A stretch of 64,000 bases of DNA, from positions 62,001 to 126,000 of the forward strand of contig JAFZSL010000051.1 in the NCBI GenBank assembly GCA_017619375.1, written 5' to 3'. This document shows, piece after piece, positions 1 through 7,651 of the stretch. A program made the position numbers and the translations under genes. This DNA comes from Prevotella sp. Lineage in GTDB: Bacteria; Bacteroidota; Bacteroidia; Bacteroidales; Bacteroidaceae. The notes beneath the pieces are model-generated. The model made no database searches. It was not told the DNA's origin and worked only from the letters and a program-made list of their open reading frames with translations. Every line of letters starts with the position of its first letter. Within the stretch, counting starts at the first letter, position 1.

Positions 1-94
1 TTAATTCCAAAAAAAATAAAAAGTAAACAATTGATTTGTTTTTTTATTTTCTCATCCTTAGATGCCTTAAGGATTTTAAGGACAAGCATAAAAG

Positions 95-120
95 AAGGGT
101 GGGCCAATGACCCACCCCTT
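95..120. terminator. Hairpin near left edge
   Basis: GGGTGGG (97-103) pairs with CCCACCC (111-117) around a 7-base loop. T-rich sequence follows on the minus strand. It is probably a terminator between a gene left of the window and the gene at 305-1498. Apart from this hairpin and the one at 264-290 I see no gene or promoter in bases 1-304. Confidence 0.45.
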
Positions 121-263
121 ATCGTATTGATGTGTTAATCTCTTTTCCTGAAACAATCTTTTTCCTTATTAAAACTATTGAGGATTCTTGTGGTCTTTTT
201 TTTAGTTTTCCTTGAGAGGTTCAACTATTCTTATTGATTCAATTTTATCAAGTTTTTATAGAG

Positions 264-290
264 GGTCCTGGAAGTCTGGCTGCCAGGACC
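264..290 (-). terminator. Terminator of the Gly/Ser-rich protein gene
   Basis: GGTCCTGG (264-271) and CCAGGACC (283-290) form a perfect 8-bp stem 14 bases past the stop codon of the leftward gene. A T/A-rich run follows on the minus strand. Confidence 0.65.
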
Positions 291-304
291 TCTGTTTTTG
301 GGGG

Positions 305-1498
305 TTATCTGCGGCCTCCGTGTCCGCCGCCGCCGAAGGAACCACCACCACGACTGCCACCACCATGGCTTCCGCCACCGAAGGAACCACCGCCACGGCT
401 ACCACCGCCACTGAAGGAACCACCACCACGGCTGGGAGAACTGGAGCGCGAGGGAGCGCTGCTCATGGAGTGTGATGAGGAGCTGGAGCGCGAGGGAGCA
501 CTGCTCATGGAGCGTGAAGAGGAGCTGGAGCGTGAGGGAGTGCTGACAGAGCTGGAGCGCGATGGAGTGCTGCCAACAGAGTGGGAGCGTGAGGAGCTGG
601 AACTTGATGGCGTGTTGCCATAAGAACGTGAGGATGAACTACCAACAGAGTGTGACGGAGAGGTCACTGTGGAACGCTGTGAGGGAGTGGTGTGGCTGCG
701 CGAGGGAGTGGTGTTGCCAGGAAGGGTGTGGCGTGTGGAACCGCTGCCTCCGAATCCGCTATGACCGCCGCCGTTTGCTCCAGGAGTGGTACGTGTGCTG
801 CTGCCGCGAGAAGCTGCTCCTCCGCCAGGTTGACCGCCACCATTGTGTCCGCCGCCGTTGTATCCGCCGCCGTTATGTCCGCCACCGTTGTGGCCTCCAC
901 CATTATGTCCGCCACCGTTGTGGCCTCCACCGTTGCGACCACCTCTTCCGCCGTCGCCGAAGCCTCTGCTGCCATGTCCGTAGTCGCCACGGGCGAATCC
1001 GTCACGCATGCCTCTGCCGGTATGTCCGCGATGACCGAAGCTGCGTCCGTGATACCAGCTGCGTCCTCCGTTCATGCGCCAACTATGTCCACCACGATAC
1101 ACCGTATAGAAGTGGGGGCGTCCGAAATAGAGATAGTCGCGGTAGGGATAGCGTGCATAGATGCCGAAGTGCCAATAACCAGCTTCCCAATAGAGTGGGC
1201 GATAGAAGTAGCTGGCTGCCACGAAAGCGTTGTATTGCCAGTCAAGCAGGATGTAGCTCAAATCGAGATTGCGCTGTGTCCAGTAAACGCCGTAGAGGTC
1301 GGCCTGAGTGTTTATGCTCATCAGATAGTCGAGATTCACCTCGAATGCTGCCTCATACTGTTCCTCGGTGAGGTTCAGCTCGTAGGCCATCTTGTCGGTG
1401 AGGAACAGGGCTTGTTGGCGTGCCTGCTCGTAATCCATTGCGCTGGCCGAAAGGGTGATGGTCAGCAAAGTTGTCATGGCTATCAGAAATCTTTTCAT
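305..1498 (-). CDS. Secreted Gly/Ser-rich low-complexity protein
   Basis: Hypothetical exported protein of 397 residues; function unknown. Residues 1-20 are a clear signal peptide ending in SASA. Residues 21-115 are normally composed and rich in Tyr and Trp (RPLYWEAGYWHFGIYARYPY), and look like a small folded domain. From about residue 120 the chain is low complexity: first Gly/Arg/His with back-to-back GGGHN units, then a Ser/Arg/Thr stretch with repeated RSSSSS and MSSAPSRSSS blocks, then a Gly/Ser/Arg tail ending GGHGGRR. This suggests a disordered surface or matrix protein. The repeats are prone to slippage. A long opposite-strand reading frame across this gene is a by-product of the repeat. 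A weak promoter candidate on the minus strand (CAAAGGAA at 1546-1553) has only a partial match to the consensus. Confidence 0.8.
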   Translation of the reverse strand: MKRFLIAMTTLLTITLSASAMDYEQARQQALFLTDKMAYELNLTEEQYEAAFEVNLDYLMSINTQADLYGVYWTQRNLDLSYILLDWQYNAFVAASYFYRPLYWEAGYWHFGIYARYPYRDYLYFGRPHFYTVYRGGHSWRMNGGRSWYHGRSFGHRGHTGRGMRDGFARGDYGHGSRGFGDGGRGGRNGGGHNGGGHNGGGHNGGGHNGGGYNGGGHNGGGQPGGGAASRGSSTRTTPGANGGGHSGFGGSGSTRHTLPGNTTPSRSHTTPSQRSTVTSPSHSVGSSSSRSYGNTPSSSSSSRSHSVGSTPSRSSSVSTPSRSSSSSRSMSSAPSRSSSSSHSMSSAPSRSSSPSRGGGSFSGGGSRGGGSFGGGSHGGGSRGGGSFGGGGHGGRR

Positions 1499-1919
1499 TT
1501 TGGTAATGTTTTATACGTTGTTATTGTTTTCTTATTCTCACGGTGCAAAGGAACAAACATTTCTTGGCATACAGAAAGGATTTTCCCTATATTCAAGGGG
1601 GAAAATCCCTATCTTTCCATAGGGGTGTCGCAAGGATGCTGAGACAAGGAGGAGATAGGATGCTTAAGGAGAAAATAGGATGTTTTAGGCGGAGATAGGC
1701 TTTACCTATTCATATAACAAAATGTTGTTGGCGTAATAAAGACGGTTGAACCCTCTCCCGTTGTGAACATCCAAGTCAAGGCATGGGAAAATCGTTATGA
1801 GGAACTTCATTTTGTTTGTTGCCCAATTCATTGTTCGGGAAAGAAAAAAATAAGATATTATTTTGCTTTCCGCTCGGTTTGCACTATCTTTGTCGCTTAA
1901 AAGCAATGAGGAACAAAAA
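1499..1919. other. Intergenic region with inverted and direct repeats
   Basis: This divergent spacer has no convincing gene. It holds the inverted repeat GGATTTTCC (1578-1586) / GGAAAATCC (1600-1608) and, at 1650-1700, three related direct repeats of the form GGAGA(AA)ATAGG. These lie upstream of the leftward Gly/Ser-rich gene and could be a regulator site. The right end holds the promoter of the gene starting at 1920. Confidence 0.4.
1862..1892 (+). promoter_or_regulatory. Bacteroidetes-type promoter
   Basis: TTTG (1862-1865), a 19-base spacer and TATCTTTG (1885-1892) match the Bacteroidetes sigma-ABfr consensus TTTG-N19-21-TAnnTTTG. Transcription would begin near 1899, about 20 bases before the ATG at 1920, which also supports that start. 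Confidence 0.7.
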
Positions 1920-3269
1920 ATGAAGAAAGTGATAACTTATGGCACTTACGATTTGTTGCACCAAGGCCACCTCAATCTGCTTCGTCGTGCGAAGGCCTTG
2001 GGCGACTATTTGATAGTGGGTGTCACCAACGATAGTTTCGACCGAGACCGTGGGAAACTCAACGTTCGCAACAACGTGTTGGAGCGTGTGGATGCCGTGA
2101 AGGCCACTGGGTATGCCGACCAAGTCATCATTGAAGACTATGTGGGGCAGAAGATTGACGACATCCAAAAATACAATGTCGATATTTTCGCCATCGGCTC
2201 CGACTGGGTGGGTAAGTTCGACTATCTCAAGGAATTCTGCGAAGTGGTCTACCTTCCACGCACGGAAGGCATTTCCTCCACCATGCTGCGCGCCGAGAGC
2301 ACTCAAGACGTGCGCGTGGGTGTGATAGGCTGTGGCAGGGTGGCCCATCGTTTTCATCCCGAGGCGGCATTTGTCAATGGCATCAACATCACCGCCGCAT
2401 ATGACATCAACCCTGAAACCACCAAGAAGTATTGCGACAAGATGGAAGGGGTGGAGGCATGCGAGAGCGTGGAGCAACTGTTGGATAAAGTGGATGCCAT
2501 CTACATCGCCACCCCACACCTCAGCCACTATGATTACATACGCCTGGGGCTGGAGAAAGGCAAGCATGTGCTCTGCGAGACCCCGATGGTGCTCGACAAG
2601 CAACAGGCGTTGGACCTTTACCGATATGCCGAGGAACAGGACCTCATCCTCATGGAAGCCAACAAGACGGCACACTGCCCCGCTTTCAACCATCTCATGG
2701 TGATGGTGAAATCAGGACTCATCGGCGATGTGGTGGACATCAACGCCTCGCTTTCCAAATTATGGGATGACAACCTCAACCTCAGGGAGTTCGACCCCGC
2801 CCAAGCAGGAGGTTCCATGTACGAATTGGGTAGTTATCCCTTGCTCCCCATTGTGAAACTCATGGGCATCGCGTATGAAGACATCCATTTCTACAGCCGT
2901 TTCAAGGAAGGTGTGGACATGTATACGAAGGGCATGGTGAGATACCCTTCCGCCGTATGTTCGTTCCAAGTGGGATTGGGTGTGAAGACCGAGGGCAACC
3001 TGGTCATTTCCGGTACGAAGGGGTACGCCTATGTGCCCGCTCCTTGGTGGAAGACCGACTATTTTGAGTTGCGCTATGAAGACCAGAACGACAACAAGAA
3101 GTACTTCTACAAGTGGGACGGTGCCGGACTGCGGTACGAAATCCAGGAGTTCATCAGTTGTGTTATCGCTCATCGACATTCTTCCGCCCGCCTCCGCAGG
3201 AGGGAGAGCGTCTTCATGGCCGAGGTGATGCAGCGATTCACGGAAAAAGCAAACATGATTTCGATATGA
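1920..3269 (+). CDS. Fused cytidylyltransferase / Gfo-Idh-MocA oxidoreductase
   Basis: A 449-residue two-domain protein. Residues 1-125 are a TagD-like nucleotidylyltransferase: GTYDLLHQGH at 8-17 carries the HxGH motif and RTEGISST at 114-121 is the second signature. The family transfers CMP from CTP to glycerol-3-phosphate or a similar polyol phosphate. From residue 131 a Gfo/Idh/MocA oxidoreductase follows, with an NAD(P)-binding GVIGCG (134-139). The usual EKP motif reads CETP, so the usual catalytic lysine is replaced by threonine, and the second signature is GGSMYELGSYP. The fusion suggests that a polyol or keto-sugar phosphate is reduced and activated by one enzyme, possibly to a CDP-polyol for surface polysaccharide; the substrate is inferred. 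The start at 1920 begins directly at the MKKVITYGTYD core, and an upstream in-frame ATG would overlap the promoter. The stop overlaps the next gene by 4 bp. Confidence 0.85.
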   Translation: MKKVITYGTYDLLHQGHLNLLRRAKALGDYLIVGVTNDSFDRDRGKLNVRNNVLERVDAVKATGYADQVIIEDYVGQKIDDIQKYNVDIFAIGSDWVGKFDYLKEFCEVVYLPRTEGISSTMLRAESTQDVRVGVIGCGRVAHRFHPEAAFVNGINITAAYDINPETTKKYCDKMEGVEACESVEQLLDKVDAIYIATPHLSHYDYIRLGLEKGKHVLCETPMVLDKQQALDLYRYAEEQDLILMEANKTAHCPAFNHLMVMVKSGLIGDVVDINASLSKLWDDNLNLREFDPAQAGGSMYELGSYPLLPIVKLMGIAYEDIHFYSRFKEGVDMYTKGMVRYPSAVCSFQVGLGVKTEGNLVISGTKGYAYVPAPWWKTDYFELRYEDQNDNKKYFYKWDGAGLRYEIQEFISCVIAHRHSSARLRRRESVFMAEVMQRFTEKANMISI

Positions 3270-3997
3270 AAAGGATTCTTGTAGTGGGAGGTGCCAACGG
3301 CATCGGCCTGGCCATCGCCACGGAGTTGGCGCTTCGGCCTGAAACAGAAAAAGTGTATGTGGTGGACAAGGCGCCGCTTGCAGAGGAGAACAAAAGGGAG
3401 AATATTGAATCGTGGCAGTTTGACCTCACTGCTGGCGACTATTCCTTCTTCGACCGTTTCTCCGACATCGACGCCGTGATGTTGACAGCCGGATTCGGGA
3501 AACTCGCCCTTTTCAGGGATGTGCCCGAGCAGCACATCATCGACTCCTTCCAAGTGAACACCATCGCCACCATGCGGCTCATCAAGCGCTTCTACTCCAA
3601 GTTGGAAGGGAAGGATGATTTCTACTGCGGTGTGATGGTGAGCATAGCGGGTTTCATGTCCTCGCCCTTCTTCGCCGTTTACGGTGCCACAAAGGCGGCG
3701 CTGAAAATCTTCATTGAAAGCGTGAACGTGGAGTTGGAGAAGTCGGGAACTTCCAACCGCATCCTCAACGTCAGTCCAGGCTCCATCAAAGGCACCAGTT
3801 TCAACCAGGGCAAGACCGACCTCTCACAGACCCATGACCTCGCTTGCGACATCATCAGTCATCTGGAGCAGAAGGACGACCTCTTCATCCCCAAATACGA
3901 GGAGGTGTTCCGTCACGTCCTCCAACGCTACCGCGACGATTTCCGGGAGGAGGGTCGCCACAGTTACGAATACAAACTCTCCAGCGGCAGGATGTGA
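3266..3997 (+). CDS. Short-chain dehydrogenase/reductase
   Basis: A classical SDR of 243 residues, cytosolic. The Rossmann motif GGANGIG lies at 8-14, and the catalytic triad is visible as S126, Y139 and K143 (YGATK). The ATG overlaps the preceding stop in an ATGA junction, so translation is probably coupled to the fusion protein and the two likely act in one pathway, either oxidising or reducing a polyol or sugar phosphate. An L-fucose dehydrogenase-like role is the alternative, given the amidohydrolase, FucP-like symporter and mutarotase that follow. The C-terminal tail (residues 210-243) is charged and does not resemble a known extra domain. An in-frame upstream ATG at 3113 lies inside the previous gene and was rejected. 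Confidence 0.85.
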   Translation: MKRILVVGGANGIGLAIATELALRPETEKVYVVDKAPLAEENKRENIESWQFDLTAGDYSFFDRFSDIDAVMLTAGFGKLALFRDVPEQHIIDSFQVNTIATMRLIKRFYSKLEGKDDFYCGVMVSIAGFMSSPFFAVYGATKAALKIFIESVNVELEKSGTSNRILNVSPGSIKGTSFNQGKTDLSQTHDLACDIISHLEQKDDLFIPKYEEVFRHVLQRYRDDFREEGRHSYEYKLSSGRM

Positions 3998-4047
3998 CGT
4001 CGGCCACCGTGTCTAATCAGCCTTTGGAAACAATACCATCAAAAAAC

Positions 4048-4968
4048 ATGTATAAGATTATCGATGCACATAGCCATTTATGGCTCAGACAAGACACTTC
4101 CTGGAACGGGATGCGCATCAAACCCCTGCCTAATGGCAGGTCGATGTTCCTTGGCGAAGAGAGGCAGATGTTGCCCCCCTTCATGATCGATGGCAGCAAT
4201 ACGGCGGAGGTGTTCATCTCCAACATGAATTATGCACAGGTGTCGGCAGCCGTCGTGGTGCAGGAGTTCATCGACGGGCAGCAGAACGAATACCTCGACC
4301 TGGTTCAACGGCAATACCACGACCGATTCTTTGTCTGTGGCATGGCCGACTACCTGCATCCCGGCTTCTATGCCGAGGCTGCCGCCCTCATCGAAGGCGG
4401 TTTCAGGGGAATGGCCATCCCCGGCCACCGCATCATCACCGACAAGAAACGCGTGATGCTCAACTCCGACGAGATGATGCGGATGTTCAAACTGATGGAG
4501 GAGCGTGGCATAGTCCTTTCGGTGACTCTCGCCGATGGCGACCTCCAAGTGGGAGAGATGCGAGAAGTCATCGAGGAATGTCCTCGCCTGAAGGTGGCTA
4601 TCGGCCATTTCGGCATGCCTACCGTGAAGGGTTGGGAGCAACAGGTGCTGCTCGCCCGCAATGAGAATGTGATGGTGGAGTCGGGCGGCATCACGTGGCT
4701 TTACAATTCGGAGTTCTACCCCTTCCCCTCTGCCGTCAAGGTCATCCGTCAAGCCATCGACATGGTGGGTGCTGACAAGTTGATGTGGGGCAGCGACTAC
4801 CCCCGCACCATCACCGCCATCACCTACCGCATGTCCTACGACTTCATCATCAAGAGCAATGAGTTGACCGATGAGGAAAAGGCCCTCTTCCTCGCTGGAA
4901 ACGCTAAACGCTTTTACGGTTTCGGCGAACTGCTGGAACTGCCGTATGTCAAGAACATGTCGGAATAG
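4048..4968 (+). CDS. Amidohydrolase-2 family hydrolase (lactonase-like)
   Basis: 306 residues with the metal-binding start IIDAHSHLW (H8 and H10), a later IGHFGMP histidine and a C-terminal WGSDYPR aspartate, the usual pattern of the amidohydrolase-2 family (PF04909). Members hydrolyse sugar lactones such as L-fucono- or L-rhamnono-lactone, or decarboxylate aromatic acids. It lies 50 bp after an SDR and 69 bp before a FucP-type symporter, with a mutarotase beyond, so a sugar-1,5-lactone is the best substrate guess. This would fit a non-phosphorylating route (dehydrogenase, then lactonase), but no sugar-acid dehydratase is present here. The start is set at the ATG directly before KIIDAHSH; the open frame upstream overlaps the SDR. 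Confidence 0.8.
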   Translation: MYKIIDAHSHLWLRQDTSWNGMRIKPLPNGRSMFLGEERQMLPPFMIDGSNTAEVFISNMNYAQVSAAVVVQEFIDGQQNEYLDLVQRQYHDRFFVCGMADYLHPGFYAEAAALIEGGFRGMAIPGHRIITDKKRVMLNSDEMMRMFKLMEERGIVLSVTLADGDLQVGEMREVIEECPRLKVAIGHFGMPTVKGWEQQVLLARNENVMVESGGITWLYNSEFYPFPSAVKVIRQAIDMVGADKLMWGSDYPRTITAITYRMSYDFIIKSNELTDEEKALFLAGNAKRFYGFGELLELPYVKNMSE

Positions 4969-5037
4969 CCTCCGAAAATCAGGCAATCTATTTCAACAAC
5001 CCACAATTTAAACCATAATTTAATCCCATAAACAATC

Positions 5038-6360
5038 ATGAGCAAGCCCAAACTCGTCAGCAAGAAATACCTGTTCACCTTCATCTTGGTAACCACTCTC
5101 TTCGCCTTGTGGGGGTTCGCCAACGACATCACCAACCCGATGGTGGCAGCCTTCCAGACCTTGATGGAGTTGTCGGCCACGAAGGCATCGATGGTGCAGT
5201 TCGCTTTCTATGGCGGTTATGCCACGATGGCTGTGCCCGCAGCGTTGTTTATCCGCAAATACAGTTACAAGCACGGGGTGATGCTTGGATTGGCGCTCTA
5301 TGCCATTGGAGCCTTCCTTTTCATTCCGGCGGCAGCCCGCGAGAGTTTCACCTTCTTCTGCTTCTCGCTCTACATCCTCACCTTCGGACTGGCTTTCCTG
5401 GAAACCACAGCCAATCCGTTCATCCTTTCCTTGGGCGACAAGGCCACCTCTACACAGCGTCTGAACCTCTCGCAGGCATTCAACCCGATGGGGTCGCTTT
5501 GCGGTATGAGCGTGGCATCGTTCATCGTCCTTCCCCAACTCATCTCCGACAAGCGTGATGCCGCCGGGGAAATCATCTTCTCCACCCTTTCAGAGGCAGA
5601 GAAGGCCAGCATCCGCGTGCACGACCTGGCCATCATCCGCAACCCCTACGTGGTCATCGGATGCGTGGTTTTGCTGATGTTCATCGTCTTTGCCATTTCC
5701 AAGATGCCAAAGACTGAGGGCGAGGAGATGAAGGCGAAGGGACAGACCCATACGGCAAGAGAGACCCTGTCGAACCTTTGGCACAACGTGGTGTACCGTG
5801 AGGGTGTGCTCGCACAGATGTTCTATGTGGCAGCACAAATCATGACGTGGACATTCATCATCCATTATGCCGACAACCTGGGCATCAACAAGGCGACGGC
5901 ACAGAAATACAACATCGTGGCCATGGTGCTGTTCCTCTGCAGCAGGTTCATCGCCACCTTCTTGATGAAATATGTCAACACCCGCCAATTGTTAGCCATT
6001 TTCGCCGTGGGCGCTTCCGTCTGTAGCATCGGCGCCATTACCATTGTTGGCATGGCTGGTCTCTATTGTCTGGTGGGCATCAGTTTCTTCATGTCACTCA
6101 TGTTCCCCACCATCTATGGCATTGCCTTGGAGGATGTGGACAGCCGTGACACCTCGCTTGGTGCGGCATTCCTTGTCATGGCCATCGTGGGTGGTGCCAT
6201 CATGCCGCCGTTGCAAGGCATGATCATCGACCAAAAGGAAATCCTGGGTCATCCCGCCGTCAATGTGTCGTTCATCCTTCCGCTGGTTTGCTTTATTCTC
6301 ATCATGCTTTATGGCGTGAGGTCTTACAAGTTCAAGATGAGTAAAGGAGTAAAGGCATGA
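5038..6360 (+). CDS. FucP-type sugar/H+ symporter (MFS)
   Basis: A 440-residue major facilitator superfamily permease with about 12 hydrophobic segments. The N-terminal FALWGFANDITNPMV and the conserved LETTANPF in the middle are hallmarks of the L-fucose:H+ symporter (FucP) family, which in Bacteroidetes also covers glucose, galactose and other aldoses. It would import a free monosaccharide across the inner membrane. Its stop codon overlaps the mutarotase start by 4 bp, which links uptake to anomer interconversion of the imported sugar. I call it FucP-like without a gene symbol because specificity cannot be read from sequence alone. Confidence 0.88.
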   Translation: MSKPKLVSKKYLFTFILVTTLFALWGFANDITNPMVAAFQTLMELSATKASMVQFAFYGGYATMAVPAALFIRKYSYKHGVMLGLALYAIGAFLFIPAAARESFTFFCFSLYILTFGLAFLETTANPFILSLGDKATSTQRLNLSQAFNPMGSLCGMSVASFIVLPQLISDKRDAAGEIIFSTLSEAEKASIRVHDLAIIRNPYVVIGCVVLLMFIVFAISKMPKTEGEEMKAKGQTHTARETLSNLWHNVVYREGVLAQMFYVAAQIMTWTFIIHYADNLGINKATAQKYNIVAMVLFLCSRFIATFLMKYVNTRQLLAIFAVGASVCSIGAITIVGMAGLYCLVGISFFMSLMFPTIYGIALEDVDSRDTSLGAAFLVMAIVGGAIMPPLQGMIIDQKEILGHPAVNVSFILPLVCFILIMLYGVRSYKFKMSKGVKA

Positions 6361-6737
6361 GCGAAGGCTATCAGGTGAAGGCCTACGACCAGCCCGTGAA
6401 GCGCTACGTGCAGACGATGGAGTTGAAGGATGAACCTGCGCTCATCGCCCGCTACCGTCGGGCACACAGCCGTGAGGAGTCGTGGCCCGAAATCCGCGAG
6501 GGCATCCGACAAGTGGGCATCCTTGAGATGGAGGTGTATCTCTGCGGCAACCGCATCGTGATGGTGGTGGAGACACCGCTCGACTTTTGCTGGGACGCTG
6601 CCATGGCACGCCTTGCCACGCTCCCCCGCCAAACGGAATGGGAGGAGTTTGTGGCACAGTTCCAACAATGCGATGCTTCGGCCACCAGCGATGAGAAATG
6701 GCAGATGATGGAGCGTATATTCCATCTCTATGAGTGA
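6357..6737 (+). CDS. L-rhamnose/L-fucose mutarotase family protein
   Basis: 126 residues matching the RhaM-type mutarotase family (PF05336): MELKDEPALIARYRRAH near the N-terminus, SWPEIREGIRQVGILEMEVY, and the conserved end with WQMMERIFHLYE. The enzyme interconverts alpha and beta anomers of a deoxysugar in the cytosol. The ATG overlaps the symporter stop (ATGA), so expression is coupled to uptake. It is the last gene of the run; the repeated promoter array starts 8 bp after the stop. Confidence 0.85.
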   Translation: MSEGYQVKAYDQPVKRYVQTMELKDEPALIARYRRAHSREESWPEIREGIRQVGILEMEVYLCGNRIVMVVETPLDFCWDAAMARLATLPRQTEWEEFVAQFQQCDASATSDEKWQMMERIFHLYE

Positions 6738-6806
6738 GATAACTTGCTCGCTTAATTGTACCTTTGACTTCGTCCAAGGTACTCTCGCTCGGAAAAGCTC
6801 AAAAAA

Positions 6807-6838
6807 TTTGGCTTTTCGCTCGCTTAATTGTACCTTTG
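6807..6838 (+). promoter_or_regulatory. Promoter copy 1 in the tandem array
   Basis: TTTG (6807-6810), a 20-base spacer and TACCTTTG (6831-6838). It matches the Bacteroidetes consensus exactly and is the upstream of two complete copies. Confidence 0.7.
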
Positions 6839-6879
6839 ACTTCGTCCAAGGTACTCTCGCTCGGAAAAGCTCAAAAAAA

Positions 6880-6911
6880 TTTGGCTTTTCGCTCGCTTAA
6901 TTGTACCTTTG
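6880..6911 (+). promoter_or_regulatory. Promoter copy 2 in the tandem array
   Basis: TTTG (6880-6883), a 20-base spacer and TACCTTTG (6904-6911). It is the copy closest to the outer-membrane barrel gene at 6950; transcription would start near 6918. Confidence 0.75.
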
Positions 6912-6949
6912 CAGATAATTATCATTCATTCATTCAAAAAAGCGAAATT

Positions 6950-7540
6950 ATGAAAAAGATTTTATTGGCAATTTTGACTTTCATGATGGCAGCCCCCTCG
7001 TTCGCACAGTTCAACAGTGGTGGCTTCTCCCTTGATGAGGAAAACATTTATTGGGGTGCCCGTCTCGGTATCTCTTTTGGTGGTATCAGTGGAGACATCG
7101 AAACTGATGAGGGCAGGACAGGTATGACGCTTGCTGGCATCGTGGGTCTGCGTGTCTCCGAGAATGCACCGGTGTTCCTCGAGAGCGGTCTTTACTATAC
7201 CGAGCGTGGTGGTAACAAACTCAAGGGCCCGGTCGTGGAAGGTGGTCCCGATGCACATCTCAACTACTTGGAAGTCCCCGCCCTCATCAAGTATGGCATC
7301 GCAACTGATCAAGAAGTTGCTTTCCTGCCATTCTTAGGCCCTTATATCGGCATGGGCATCTCTGGCAACTTCAAATACATGAAGCATCCTGAAATGGGCT
7401 TCAAAGTTGGTTGCGGCGTGGAGTGGAACAATCTCTATGCAGAGGCTCTCTATCAGTTTGGTGTCACTGACATCTGCGACCCTGACGACTATTCGTCCCA
7501 TGGACATGCCTTTGGCATCAACTTCGGTATCAATTTCTGA
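6950..7540 (+). CDS. Outer-membrane beta-barrel protein (PorT-like)
   Basis: 196 residues. Residues 1-20 form a signal peptide ending SFAQ. The rest alternates polar and aromatic residues as in an eight-strand barrel: WGARLGISFGG, AGIVGLRVSENAPVFLESGLYYTERG, LNYLEVPALIKYG, and a terminal FGINFGINF whose last residue is aromatic, as needed for barrel insertion. This fits the outer-membrane protein beta-barrel family PF13568. Its job (structural, adhesin or receptor) is unknown. It sits alone behind a duplicated promoter and before a strong terminator, so it is probably monocistronic and highly expressed. The upstream in-frame ATG at 6764 lies inside the repeats and was rejected. Confidence 0.85.
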   Translation: MKKILLAILTFMMAAPSFAQFNSGGFSLDEENIYWGARLGISFGGISGDIETDEGRTGMTLAGIVGLRVSENAPVFLESGLYYTERGGNKLKGPVVEGGPDAHLNYLEVPALIKYGIATDQEVAFLPFLGPYIGMGISGNFKYMKHPEMGFKVGCGVEWNNLYAEALYQFGVTDICDPDDYSSHGHAFGINFGINF

Positions 7541-7555
7541 TATTTCCATAAATAC

Positions 7556-7589
7556 AGCGGCGGGGAAGAGTTAACACTTTCCCGCCGCT
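7556..7589. terminator. Bidirectional terminator
   Basis: AGCGGCGGGGAA (7556-7567) pairs with TTCCCGCCGCT (from 7578) around AGTTAACACT. It lies between two convergent genes and serves both. Confidence 0.8.
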
Positions 7590-7651
7590 TGCGTTTTGAT
7601 AGGAAGGGTTGGGAGCCTTTTGCAAGACTTGTTCCCATCATCTTGAAATGT

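Larger units (their letters stand above)
6746..6912 (+). repeat. Tandem promoter-bearing repeat (about 72 bp, 2.3 copies)
   Basis: Units start at 6746, 6818 and 6891; the first two are 72 and 73 bp and the third stops after 22 bp. Each begins GCTCGCTTAATTGTACCTTTG, which contains the -7 element TACCTTTG. Each full unit also holds a hairpin, CGGAAAAGC / GCTTTTCG (6791-6799 with 6811-6818, and 6862-6870 with 6884-6891), whose loop contains the -33 TTTG for the next unit. The array therefore carries two complete promoters plus one orphan -7 box (6759-6766). A related array lies at 43891-44160 on the other strand. Confidence 0.85.

Noticed and set aside
562-1371. 269-codon reading frame on the plus strand across the Gly/Ser-rich gene
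   Set aside because: Its translation is Arg/Cys-rich low complexity mirroring the GGC/GGT repeats of the opposite gene; no start context or domain.
1706-1906. 66-codon leftward frame in the 1.5-1.9 kb spacer
   Set aside because: Overlaps a consensus promoter of the divergent gene, no domain, no promoter of its own.
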